DNA of 64,000 nt from Anaspis maculata (Eukaryota > Arthropoda > Insecta > Coleoptera > Scraptiidae). Both the position numbers and the translations under genes were made by a program. Below the pieces are notes generated by a model. The model was given only the letters and a program-made list of their open reading frames with translations, searched no databases and had not been told where the DNA came from. The DNA is taken from the NCBI GenBank assembly GCA_949128115.1, contig OX421962.1:56647787-56711786 (forward strand), read 5' to 3'. Below, in pieces: positions 53,806 through 64,000 of this stretch (position 1 is its first letter; every line of letters begins with the position of its first letter).

Positions 53806-54839
53806 CTCAAATGGGGATCATGATTGTGACTCTTGGTCCGTACCCGAAATTTTTTGCAATCAAGCGGCTCAGCGCTAGTGTTTTATTGTGCCCATTTCCA
53901 TCCGCAGAAAATTCGCTATGGAAAAAACTGATAGCGCTCCGACTTTTCGTTTAGGAGAAGTTTAAGTACTAGACAGACGGACGGACGGACGGACGGTCTT
54001 CAAAGCGTGGCTAATAGCGAATTTCCATTGAAAATGCGCCAAAAAATGGATTTGACATAAACATGTCAATTCTATGTTGAATATGGATAGATCGTATTAA
54101 AAGTCGACGCAAGAGAAAAACACCACATGTTCTTCTTCATCACTGTAATAATCAGGAACAAATGATTGACTCTCTATTGTTTGTAATTAGATCTAGGTAC
54201 ATTTTCAAGTCCACATAATTGAATTTTGGATGTAAATGGTTGATTTCTAATTTCTTGCGAGTCCTAGATCAAACAGATCACTCAAAAATGTCAATACCTA
54301 TAAGGAAAAATGGTATATTATTATACGAGTTTCATTAGACATAATATTGTCACAAACTGGTTTTGGGGCACGACGAGCTTGCGAGGAGTGTTCCAAAGGA
54401 GGAGTATGACAATAAGTCTTATTAAACAAGTGTATTTAGACTTACTATTTTATCTACTTCACTCGGATAATCGCCCAGAAATTGCGAATTCTTGCTGCTA
54501 AAAATAAAAACGTTTGACAGGGGACACCTAGTTATGCAGTCCGCACTGACGTTCGCCTACCTTTTATTGACAATAAATTGTTTCTATTGGTTGAAAAGCA
54601 GTTTAATAATATTCTCCAGTAAAGCACCGCTTTCGATGTAATGATGAATCCATTAGTAAGGCAACGTAGACAATAGTATATAATATGTATATCATGATTA
54701 TACGAGTTTGAAAGACGAAGTTTGTCATACAGACTGTCCTCACTGCGTTCGTCGGGCCCCAAAGGAAGAAGTGTAACGAAACGTCAGTGTAATATACTAT
54801 ACTGTAATATACTGTAATATACTGTAATATGATATACTA
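53806..54839 (+). repeat. 1,034-bp direct repeat, copy 2 (5' side of LINE)
   Basis: Collinear duplicate of 48060-49093, starting right after the LINE 5' end. Unlike copy 1 it continues into related repeat sequence (TTTTATCTATTTTGCC), so the LINE interrupts, at copy 1's end, what was one continuous tract. Confidence 0.93.
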
Positions 54840-55390
54840 TTTTATCTATTTTGCCGCAAATATTCGGGAGAAATTGGAAAATTCTAGAGGTAGAAATGCC
54901 TTTCAGTGTCATAAAAGTCAAGCGCCAGTACGATACGGGAGTAAATAATAGTATATTATTATACGAGTTTATAATATTTAAATAAATATTTGGAAGAAAT
55001 TGAAAAATTCTAGAGGTAGAAATGCCTTTCAGTGTCATAAGAGTCAAGCGCCACTAGGACACGCGTATGCGTGTCGAAAAGTGGCCAGTACAGTACGGGA
55101 ATAGATAATAGTATATTATTATACGAGTTTAATAAGGCGAATTTTGTCGCACGACTGTTTTTGGGGCCCGACGAACGCAGTGAGGAGGGTCCCAAAGGAA
55201 GGAGTGTGACGAAACGTCTTATTAAACGAGTGCAATATACTATTTTATCTATTTTGCCACAAATATTTGAAAGAAATTTAAAAATTCTAGAGGTAGCAAT
55301 GCCTTTCAGTGTCATAAAAGTCAAGCGCTAGTACGATACGCGTATGCGTGTCGAAAAGTGGCCAATACGATACGGGAGTAGATAAACAAT
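54840..55390. repeat. Tandem ~150-bp units with a third palindromic module
   Basis: Three units share TTTTATCTATTTTGCC, AAATTCTAGAGGTAG, AATGCCTTTCAGTGTCATAA, AGTCAAGCGCCA and GTATGCGTGTCGAAAAGTGG. They end in AGTATATTATTATACGAGTT. Unit 2 is followed by module P3 (55110-55241), whose arms AAGGCGAATTTTGTCGCACG and GTGTGACGAAACGTCTTATT frame TTTTGGGGCCCGACGAACGC, GTGAGGAGGGTCCCAAAGG. Non-coding as far as can be seen; the two 86-104 codon frames on opposite strands mirror each other. Confidence 0.8.
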
Positions 55391-57389
55391 AATTATCAAC
55401 GACACAATTAGTGTCAAAATTGTACTATCAAGGTACGATGCATCGAATTACGATGCAGGTTACGATGCAGGTAGGTATGAGTTCAATGAATTGACGCGTT
55501 CCTTCCCCTCCACTTGAAATTGCATAATTGTTTACCACCTCCTTCAATAACTCACAACCCTTGAGTGTGACTTTAGGCGATTTTGGATATGTATAGTAGG
55601 GCATTCAATTCTGGACAAAATATCAAATTTCCAGGACGTCCATATTTTGTTCAAGGTTGAGTACCATCTTTCTTGTAATAATGCAATTCATCGCTAATGG
55701 AATGATGACCTGTAAATTATAGTGGATAAGTTTCTCACAATTGAGGAAATGACTGCTTCCAGCCGGGCGGTTTACTCATCTCAGTTTTCAGCTTTATGGA
55801 AATACCCAATACCCAACGTCACTTCTCGATTGCCCTTTTTGCCCACGTGTTCTTTGATACAACCGAAAATCTATCAGTAAAAGCTAGCTTGGAGAGATTA
55901 GGCACCGCATAGTTGCAGTACCTAGATGTCTTAGGTGTCTAGCTAGAAACCTGTTTGAAGTTTTCTTGCTTTTGAATTCGCGCCGTTATCGACATCCAAT
56001 TCAAGCGATGAATGAAGAACAGAAAATGGAAAAAGCTCCATGTCATAAACCGCCCCTCATCAAATCAGCCTAAAACATAAATCTCGAGGGTATAGAACCT
56101 AAACCGCGTGATGGCTCAAATTTAGGTTTATGTAACGAAGTCGACTCGATAAAACATAAAACGTTTTTCACCTGGAGAGAACCCTAATAAAAACTGAAGG
56201 CTTCCTAGTTTTAAATATATAACCTCGTGTTTGCGCTTGGTAAATTTTATTCTTTTTACTATGTACCATACCGTTTCGTGAATTTTTTCGACAACGGCAG
56301 ATTCAGCACGAAAGTGTAAAATTCATGGCCGGCCCAGAGCATCCGTCATCCGTTGCAGCTATAGGCTGGAGTAATGTTAAATAATTTCAACGAATTATTG
56401 TTCCATGGAGCAGGCTGATCCCGCTGGGCTCGGCACTAGTGTTTGTAGTGGTGATTAATTAAAAGTTTGAAGTACAAATAAAACCATCAGAGATATAAAA
56501 TATTTGTAGAAGATAGTTCCACAACTTGTGCTCTATGGAACTTCAGCGCCAGCCAGCTTTCGAACTTAGCCCGGGTAGTTAAGAAAGTTATAAGAGGTAG
56601 TTGTTTTACTTATGCACCTATACGTTTGCCCATTTCTTTTGTTTTCACTTTATACGTGCCGCAGAAACTTAGGGGCATCGCACTGAAGTCTTAACTAATT
56701 CAAGTGGATCATCACGACAGCTCTCATCTTGAGAATTTATAAACATAACGCTCGGAGATTTCCTCGGGAGTTTAGTTCCAGTAAATTTGCCACCGTATGA
56801 CCTTCATTTATATTGATAAAATTCGGAAGGAGCGATAGATGGGATTCAAATTGACAGGACGCCTGAAAATTTCAGGAGCCCGAGTCCAGGGGACCGTGAG
56901 AATCGCCCGTAAGCGTTTTCCGTGCCTTGCCTTCTCGCGAAACATTTCAGCTTCACCCTCTCATTGCTTATTTAGGGGCAATCGAGTTTCAGTCGATTAT
57001 TAGACCAGTGTGCATCAGCTCGCAACCCGCAATGGCACTTGGAATCAATCAATATATCTGCGGCTGAAAACCGGAACAAACAATGCCGCCAACTGTACAG
57101 GAATATGATAACGGAACGCATCCAGGCGACCGGCCAGAGGAAATGATGGAACAATGGACGATGGCGATACGCTGTTATTATGTTTTGCATTCTGGCAGCA
57201 CTGCATTTTGCCAGCTGATGAGTTTCAGCTTATTCAAATAAGTGAGTGGAATTTTCAAATTCTTCCATTAGTGACGGAGCTTTCGTAGGAAAAGCGCCAC
57301 AGGACCGACGCGAATAACCGGTGATTTATCCTATAACTTCATACCATAGGCATAGCTTCATGCACAAGAGCATAATGAGTATACCTACC
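55391..57389. other. No gene seen
   Basis: A three-fold TACGATGCA word occurs at 55433-55470. The remainder is anonymous, with only short frames. Confidence 0.45.
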
Positions 57390-57601
57390 TATCCCTTACA
57401 ACTTTTATTTTCAGTAGAATGACTTTTTGGAGTAAGAGTGAAGTGACAAGCTGGAGCGCTGGAAGGATACGGCTGATAGCCGCTGATAGTTTCGCTCCAA
57501 AAGTATACAGGTGCCATCAGCCCTAGCCGTAGCCCCCCAGCTTGTCACTTTATTTTTTATTCAAAAAGTCATTCTACTGAAAACAAAAGGTGAACGGGAT
57601 A
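57390..57601. mobile_element. MITE family G, copy 3
   Basis: The ends TATCCCTTACAAC and GTGAACGGGATA, the arms TTTTCAGTAGAATGACTTTT and GTCATTCTACTGAAAACAAA, and GAAGTGACAAGCTGG against CCAGCTTGTCACTTTA define a 212-bp palindromic MITE. It is the best preserved of the three copies in the window. Confidence 0.85.
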
Positions 57602-57627
57602 TAGATTAAGTATTAGCGTCAGAACTG

Positions 57628-58553
57628 TATAGACAATACAAATAGAAAAGACCACAGTCGCACAGTGGGCCAAATCATCATTCTAGCTGGACAAAAGTCA
57701 AGAAATGCAAGACACTTGGATTTGATATATATTCTTTTGATTCAATTCCCAATACCTGTAGTGTATTATAAATCATGATAGACAGGTACTGAAACAAATG
57801 CAACGACTTCAACAGATCAGTAAACATTAATATACCATTTATTCAGAAATTGGGTTCATCGAAATTTTGACGATCTCAGCTCAAAAACTGTAATACATTT
57901 TTGAAAAGTGGCTTTATTTCATGGAATGGACGTCCATAACAGAGGTAATTTGGTCTTATCCATCAGAAGCTCATGTATATTTCACTCTTTCTGGTCCACA
58001 TTAACTTTATGACTCACGTTCAGAAAATGTTTGTCAAACTTTGGAAGCTTGTTATAAAAAACTTCCACGAGATTCCAATGATTTTCTTGTTTTACTGAAC
58101 AGATCGATCCTCCCTGATCATGTGGACAAAAAATTGGCTGCCAGTTACTGCCTAAACTATTTTTTCATGGCCATGCGTGTTGAAATCGAAACACGAGATA
58201 ATTTCTACAAAACTGATCATAATTAAATGAAACTTCGTGGTATTGCAGCTCATAAAAACTACTTCAAAAAAAAAGTATGACACTTGAACAAGCTCCTTCG
58301 ACAAAATTTTGAAAAAAAAAATTCCGACGCCAGGATTTGAACCCGCTCTGAATTTGAAAATTGGATCGGAATACTATTGTCCAGTCAATGTAGCCATTCG
58401 TCCCACAGTAAGTCGTCACGGATTTTTACGGTTGCGTAGGAACCAGGCGAGTCCATCATTCAAAAAAAAAGGTTGGCTGATTTTTGATGCCCCAATAACC
58501 GTGACGACGGTGGTGATAAGATAATATGGTCTTCTCTATTTGTATTGTCTATA
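57628..58553. mobile_element. Possible DNA element with 27-bp inverted ends
   Basis: 57628-57654 and 58527-58553 are inverted copies with one mismatch (TATAGACAATACAAATAGAA...). About 870 bp lies between, including a tRNA-like sequence. A 61-codon frame (58041-58226) is anonymous. Target duplication not resolved. Confidence 0.55.
58312..58412 (-). other. tRNA-like sequence with B box and T-run
   Basis: On the minus strand TGGCTACATTGACTGG (A-box-like) is followed about 45 bases later by GGGTTCAAATCC (a canonical B box / T loop) and soon after by a run of ten T, a polymerase III terminator. The acceptor stem and anticodon arm cannot be folded convincingly. A tRNA pseudogene or SINE head is more likely than a functional tRNA. 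Confidence 0.35.
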
Positions 58554-58596
58554 CCTAATGTTTGTTGAAATTTCAGAAATAAGATTCTCGGATGAT

Positions 58597-58990
58597 TTCT
58601 CGGAGACGTAGGTATAATCTTTTGAGTATTACAAGGGTTTTAAAAATATTTGATGTTAGCTGGGAGATCCGATTGTTTTCTCGGTGGTTCGTACTTTGGG
58701 CACTCAGTGAGGATATGGTCATTCGTGGTAGTAGTGTAATATATTTCACATATTGGAGGAGGTTGATGGTGGAGGAGGTTAAGAAGATGAGAATGGGTCA
58801 GTTTATAATGTCGTATTCTGAGACGTGTCACGATAATATTATCTCTTCGTTTGTTCGTTATGGGCCATGGTCGGGTTGTAGATTTAATTTCTCTTGAGCT
58901 TATCGTGTTCAGGCCCTGCAAATAGTCTGTTTCATTTGGGCAGGTGGGCATGCTTAAAGGCGCCAAATTTTGAAAACTTTCGTACACCAG
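58597..58990 (-). pseudogene. LINE ORF2 C-terminal fragment
   Basis: The minus-strand frame (58987-58640, 115 codons) carries RRDNIIVTRLRIRHYKLTHS, then PPICEIYYTTTTNDHILTEC. This is the C-terminal zinc-finger-like tail of Jockey/R1-type LINEs (RLRIGHTRLTH..., CxxC..H..C), with one expected Cys replaced by Tyr. The reverse transcriptase is absent upstream, so it is a 5'-truncated remnant. The mirror frame on the plus strand (58592-58897) is a shadow. Confidence 0.8.
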
Positions 58991-61900
58991 TCAGTTAAAT
59001 GACCACGCTACATGCTCTGATTGCTCTGTCTATACCCCCCTGAGTGGTTCCTGGCTGTCACTTTTACAACACACACCCTCAAATTATTTGTGGAATTTTA
59101 GGTGCACTACAAGATTTTCTAATGTTAATTTTCAATATCGGTGTACGAAACTATAAAATTCGCGCCACATATGATGCGCAACCCAAACGAAACGACCTAT
59201 TGAAAATCTGTACGGGCGTGTGTTTCTTAGCGCATTTTCGTAAGAACATGACACTGATGTGACCGGTTTGTCTGTCTGTCCGTGTGGAAATTGAGAAATT
59301 GTACTCCTTCTCGGGGATTGAAGCTATATAGAGCCTTGGAACTTTTTCCGATGTGTAGCTGATGTCTCCAAGGGTAACCAATGGGCACTATTCTTGTTAT
59401 TCATACATTGTTATCATTATTATCAAAAAACAAAGATCTCCTGTGCACTTCTGAGAAGTTGAACTTCTCCTCGAGGAATAAAGCTACAGCCCTTGAACTT
59501 TATCCGATGGAGAGCTTAGGTTTTCAAGGCTGGACAAACAAGCAAATTGGCATTCATGGTTGCGCTGCCATCATGCTCGCCATATTGATCTCTTATTAGT
59601 GGATTGATTTCCATGAAACTTGGAACTTACCCTTGTCTAATACGATTATTCTCATTTTCAAACCGAATTTCATGATTCTGCCGCCATCTTGGCCGCCATA
59701 TTAAAATTTCTGCCCAAATAACGGTAGAACCCTAATTAACATCTTGCGTTCACTAATCCTTCAAAAAGGAGGTGCGCTACTGTGCCTTACGCCCGTGAAG
59801 CATATTCGCTTGTTCTACCTTCATAGCTCGGCACAAACGCCACACCAGATGACACCAGTCACCACTGATCGTAATTCGTAACTGATGCACAATGGCCACG
59901 TCGATTATGGCCATTATTTGCAGCTCGCAGAGAGTCTTTTCTAAAACAATGTAATATTTTCAACATAACCATATCCCGATTTCTACCAGCGTAAAATACT
60001 TCAACCGCAAAACACTGATAACGCAATATCAATCAGTTTAGTAGACCCCTGGAACCGTCTGCATGGGATTGGATGATTGAATAAATTCACTGTGACAATG
60101 TGATTATCCATGTCTTATTGAGGTATGCATTGATCAATAAATAGGTATCTGTAATCGCATTATCAAAATAAATGGCGTGCACACACTCACTGTGGCGCTT
60201 ATAGGTACCTAATATTGATACTTTGTAGATGAAATTTTCAATATTTTGCGATAATGACATTTCTATTAATTAGCTGCCATCGAGAAAGTAAAAGATAGTT
60301 AGCTAGTTGGAAAAGAAATAAATATAGATTAATGACGGTGCGACCCCTTAGTTCTGCGTCAGAAGTTGATTGAGTGGTCCTCAGGGCAAACGACAACGCA
60401 CTTAACACACTCAAACACGCCTTGTGTGGCACATGGTTTCTTCTGAAATCGAACAAAGATCTGGGTCGCAAAGACGTAAAAGCCTGCAAATAGTATAATA
60501 GTATATTGATACTAAGGCGGGAAGTGCTTTATTACTTACCACCAAGAGAATCTATACTACAGGGTGAACAGCGGGACCGGGGAGTTTTGGAAACGTCATC
60601 GTTCAGAAATAATAGCAATGTTAAGTTTTATAATGTTTTGTCACTATGATCTGATGATGACCAGATGGAGACCAAGAATAGTGGAAACTTAAATGAGAGA
60701 AATAAAGCTACATTCACAATCGTTAAATTAACGGTCCAATTCACTTTTCTCGCTGACTTAGAAAAATATGAATTGTCATGCGCGGCGAAACTGGCGGTAG
60801 TTAACTAGGGACCCTAGATTTTCAAAATTGTCGACCGCGAGTGTGAGTGAGGACGATTATCAACGACCATGGCTAAATCCACTCACGATCTACTAGCTAT
60901 AATTGATCAATAATTTATTCGATCTGATTACCTATCAGTTTATCACTCTATCACACTTTCACTAACACAGAAGAACAGATTTGAAACGTACGATAGGTAC
61001 TCGGGAAGAACAGCAAAATGGCCGAATTGACGTTGCCCGTCTGAAAATTGACATCGCTGCCAGGGCTTCCAGTGCCAACCTCACGCCACCAAAACAACCA
61101 AGCTTGGTATTTGCGCATGACAACTTCGACTTCTTGAATAACGGGAAGGGTGAATTGCAATTGCCATCACACTCGCACTTATACTCAAAATTCATAAGTC
61201 TTGCATCTCTCACAATGTCCAAATTACTAGCAAAATGGACAGGTCAGGTCACCCCCCTAGGCAACCAGTTTATACTATGAAAACCAATGAGTTTTCCTTT
61301 TTTTTTCGGAAAACTGTCTACCAGCAGAATCCACTTTTTTGCTAGCGTACAGAGCCAACATGGTTTCACATAATTTAGCAAAAATTGCTGTTTCTTTGTC
61401 ATTTATCTTCGCCTAAAAACGACCTAAAAGTTGATTTCTGCAAAAAACTTGTAAACTTTCCAAGTGCATCCAAAACGCATCCAACAAAATCACCCTTTAT
61501 CCCACGATATTCGACTGAAAAAGGGAGAAGCTCATTAAAATTTCAAGTGGTTCTTTTCTGAGTCCCGTGCTATGAATATTGGAAACCGAGATCATGTAAC
61601 TTTTTAAAACTAAAGATTTCTTGGGAAAATATGCTATTACTTGATAAACGTCAACGGGATAGTTGGGAACTTTAAGCAAGTGGAAGCGGGCAGTTTTATA
61701 ATACTCTGTGCCAAACCTTAACTTTGCTGTTTATAATATGTACCAACTCCTTCAAACTTGAACGATTACACCCAACAGAATCACCTTTTCTCCTGAGGCA
61801 GTCTCAAAGAAAACACGATGCAAGCGGTGAAAGAATACTAACATAAGTAACATAACAGTAAAAGCGAGCCTCACAACACATTCCCTTCTTTCATTCCCTG

Positions 61901-62160
61901 GGACGGCACTGGTCACCCAAACGTTACACCAAGAGCGTTACACATCATCCTCGCATTAACTGAATACACCCTCATCTGTGGTTCTGCTTTTAGTTGTCCA
62001 TGTTGTGATCTAAGCGATCGATAAGAAAGAAGTTTTACTTCAAATCAAAAACTGAAAGCACGGAAACGTTTACTGATTTCTGTTGCAATTACAACTTATG
62101 GAAGATGGATCACCCTACAGTTCTCCTCCCATTATGTTTGTTAGTGATTGGACCATTTAG
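58991..62160. other. No gene seen; two imperfect direct repeats
   Basis: GTCTGTCTGTCCGTGTGG (59263-59284) heads a stretch (TTCTCGGGGATTGAAGCTAT, ACTTTTTCCGATG) that recurs at about 59465-59520. Frames up to 99 codons (60981-61280) overlap the opposite strand and lack domains. Confidence 0.45.
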
Positions 62161-62460
62161 ATATCCGCTGAGAAACATGGCGGCAGACTAGTTTTTAGCG
62201 CATTTTCCATCTTGATGAAAATCGCTATTGCAACCGCTTTGTCCGTCCGTTCCTCGAACTCCTCCCAAACTAGACGCCCTAGCTTTCTAATTTTTTTACT
62301 GTTACATAGCTGCCACTCCCAAAGGAGGGCTAGGCTATATTGAATGTGTATATTGCGCCGCCAACATAGAGAAAACCGCCCCCGATAAACTTGAAATAAC
62401 ATGATATTGCAATTTCTCCCAGACCTACTGCTCTGGTGTTCTCATTTTATGAATAATACA
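62161..62460. repeat. Dispersed (GTCC)n-anchored repeat passing into a tandem array
   Basis: TTTTTAGCGCATTTTCCATC, then a short GTCCGTCCGT, CTAGACGCCCTAGCTTTCTA and ACATAGCTGCCACTCCC. The stretch ACATAG(C/T)TGCCACT...GCGCCGCC...ACCGCCCCC recurs once about 155 bp later, leading into the satellite-like array. Confidence 0.6.
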
Positions 62461-63745
62461 TAGTTGCCACTTATAAACTTAAGCCCAGAAACATTTCGCC
62501 TTCAATATGCGCCGCCGATATGAAACAATTGGTAAAAACCGCCCCCAATCACTTCAAAATGAAAAACATAAACCCGAAGACATAGCGATCTAATTCTTTC
62601 GGTATATGAACAGCGGACTAAAAATGGAAAAGGATAGGCTACTTTTGGTTAGTCGCCGCCTCCAGATTCCGCCCCCAAACGACAAATAGTGCAACTTTCA
62701 CAATTTTACTGATTGAGATGTTCTCTCAAACATTTAGAAACTGCTCAAATTGTGCAACATTTGCTTAGCCGAACGCTGCTGCTCCCACACGCCGCGCCGC
62801 CCCCAAAGCAAGAGATAAATGTAAAACATAAACCTGAAGACATAGCGATCTAATTCTTTCGCTATATAGATAGCTAACTGAAAACGGGAAAAGATACGCC
62901 ACTTCTGATTAACCGCCGCCTCCAGCTCCCGCTCCCCCCCCCCCCCAAACAAAAAAAAAAGAACAACTTTCACAATTTTCACTGATTGTCATATTTCCTT
63001 GAACATTTAGAAACTACCAACTCAAACTGTGCAACAGTTACTTTGCCGAATGCTGCCGCCCCCAAACGCTGCCCTCAAAGTAAGAGATAAATGAAAAACA
63101 CAAACCCAAAGACATAATGATCTAATTTTTCCGCTATATGGATAGCTGACTGAAAATGGAAAAGTATAGGCTACTTTTGATATGGCGCCGCCTCCAGCTT
63201 CCGCACCCAAAAGAAAAAAGTGCTACTTTCAACAACTTTCACTGATGTGGATGTTAATGTTACCTCAAACATAGATAAACTCCCAGCTCAAACTGTGCAA
63301 GAATTTCTTTGCCAAACTCTGTCGCTCCCACAGGCCGCCCCCCAAAGTAAGAGATGAATGTAAAACATGAACCTGAAGATTAGCGATCTAACTATTTCGC
63401 TATATGTATAGATGACTAACAATTGGAAGAGATAGGTCACTTTTGATTAGTCGCCGCCTCCAGCTCCCGCCCCCAAACAAAAAAATGCAACTTTCATAAT
63501 TTTCACTGATTTGTCATATTTCCTTACACATTTGGAAACCCCCGGCTCAAACTGTGCAACAGTTACTTTCCCGAATGCTGTCGCCCCCACACGCTGCCCT
63601 CAAAGTAAGAGATAAATGAAAAACATAAACCCAAAAACATAACGATCTAATTGTTTCGCTATATGGATAGGCGACTGAAAATGACAAAGAATGCTACTGT
63701 TGATTAGTGGCTGCTCCCAGCTTCCGCCCCCAAACAAAAAAATAT
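62461..63745. repeat. Satellite-like tandem array, ~265-bp unit, about 4.5 copies
   Basis: The anchor ACATAGCGATCTAATT recurs at about 62580, 62840, 63112, 63379 and 63637, spacing roughly 260-270 bp. Each unit also has GCCGCCTCCAGCTCCCGCCC then a run of A, TTTCACAATTTTCACTGATT, CAAACTGTGCAACAGTTAC and CAAAGTAAGAGATAAATG. Copies are diverged. The minus strand has clustered G runs (GGGGGCGGGAGCTGGAGGCG). A 14-15 base C run lies at 62935-62949. Minus-strand frames inside (62734-62982, 63022-63210) repeat with the unit and are not genes. Confidence 0.88.
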
Positions 63746-64000
63746 TGATGATTGAAAGAATTTTCATTCAAATCTGTTTCATTGAAAAGTACCCCATTCT
63801 GATAAAAAAAAATACAATGAGTTTCGACTGAAGAGAGTGGGCAAAGAATGATGTTTCTCCTTCAACCAAATTTCTTTACATTCATAATATGCCTCTTTAA
63901 GAAAATGCGCTACTGAGACTCACGCACGTGAAGGCATACTCACTTGTTATATTTGCGCTCAAACCTACCGCTAACTTTGAGTGTGGTTTGTAAGAGTCGA
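63746..64000. other. No gene seen
   Basis: Unclassified sequence at the window edge. TGCGCTACTGAGACTCACGC resembles 59768-59800 (GTGCGCTACTGTGCCTTACG), a hint of another dispersed repeat. Confidence 0.4.

Noticed and set aside
54313..54762. Genes encoding the identical 63- and 76-codon frames in both long repeats
   Set aside because: Identity follows from the duplication. The frames lie in palindromic, non-coding-looking repeat sequence and show no domain.
48060..54839. Reading the 1,034-bp repeats as LTRs of an LTR retrotransposon
   Set aside because: The repeats lack TG...CA ends. No primer site or polypurine tract lies at the inner edges, and the enclosed frames are a classic LINE ORF1/ORF2 with AP-endonuclease.
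58312..58412. Functional tRNA gene
   Set aside because: The B box and T-run are good, but acceptor, D and anticodon arms do not fold convincingly; kept only as a tRNA-like sequence.
62734..63210. Family of related minus-strand proteins
   Set aside because: The frames recur only because they lie in successive satellite units; they start and stop at different unit positions and lack domains.

Overview
The window looks like intergenic or deep intronic DNA from an animal, most likely an insect or other arthropod. Coding density is very low. Every recognisable reading frame belongs to a transposable element or to a decayed domain fragment: Jockey-like and CR1/L2-like non-LTR retrotransposons, a Gypsy-type LTR element, a mariner fragment, hAT-type and foldback MITEs, a tRNA-derived SINE, and THAP pieces. 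I see no intact host gene, no rRNA gene, no confident tRNA gene and no CRISPR array. The exact species cannot be fixed from the sequence.

Layout, 0-14 kb: a 216-bp foldback MITE (754-969); a diverged copy of a repeat that recurs at 48 and 54 kb (2754-2945); two mirror-image fragments of a mariner transposase (3422-3568, 5577-5723) with a hAT-type MITE between them (4514-4863); a decayed P2X7-C-like domain (7053-7390); a 1.45-kb element that is almost entirely two long inverted arms (8671-10117); a solo LTR (10935-11460); a THAP-like frame (11921-12286); and several MITEs.

14.8-26 kb: a broken Jockey-like LINE on the minus strand (14832-18240). Inside it sits a 0.78-kb palindromic element whose arms are arrays of a ~21-bp unit (16541-17324). 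An internally deleted Gypsy element (22730-26011) follows. It keeps both LTRs, the primer site, gag and the two ends of integrase, but has lost protease, reverse transcriptase and the integrase core. It is inserted in a repeat that is itself joined to a 502-bp element with perfect 55-bp inverted ends.

28-46 kb: a ~1-kb foldback element, a 200-bp MITE, then a 4.9-kb element with ~870-bp inverted ends and no detectable transposase (29288-34192). Beyond it are a second THAP fragment, a MITE with TTAA at both ends, two more solo LTRs of the Gypsy family, a LINE endonuclease fragment, a SINE with a perfect 12-bp target duplication (43463-43812), and a 1.05-kb hAT-like element with a perfect 8-bp target duplication (45436-46482).

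48-55 kb: the most striking region. A full-length, apparently intact two-ORF LINE (49094-53805, minus strand) lies exactly between two copies of a 1,034-bp direct repeat that I read as collinear without indels (48060-49093 and 53806-54839). The repeat carries unusual palindromic modules that continue as tandem units to 55.4 kb. The remainder (55-64 kb) is mostly unassignable sequence with a further MITE, a LINE C-terminal fragment, a tRNA-like sequence and a ~265-bp satellite-like array with G-rich blocks on the minus strand.

The elements do not form a pathway. They record successive insertions, several of them nested. All coordinates and repeat alignments were made by eye.
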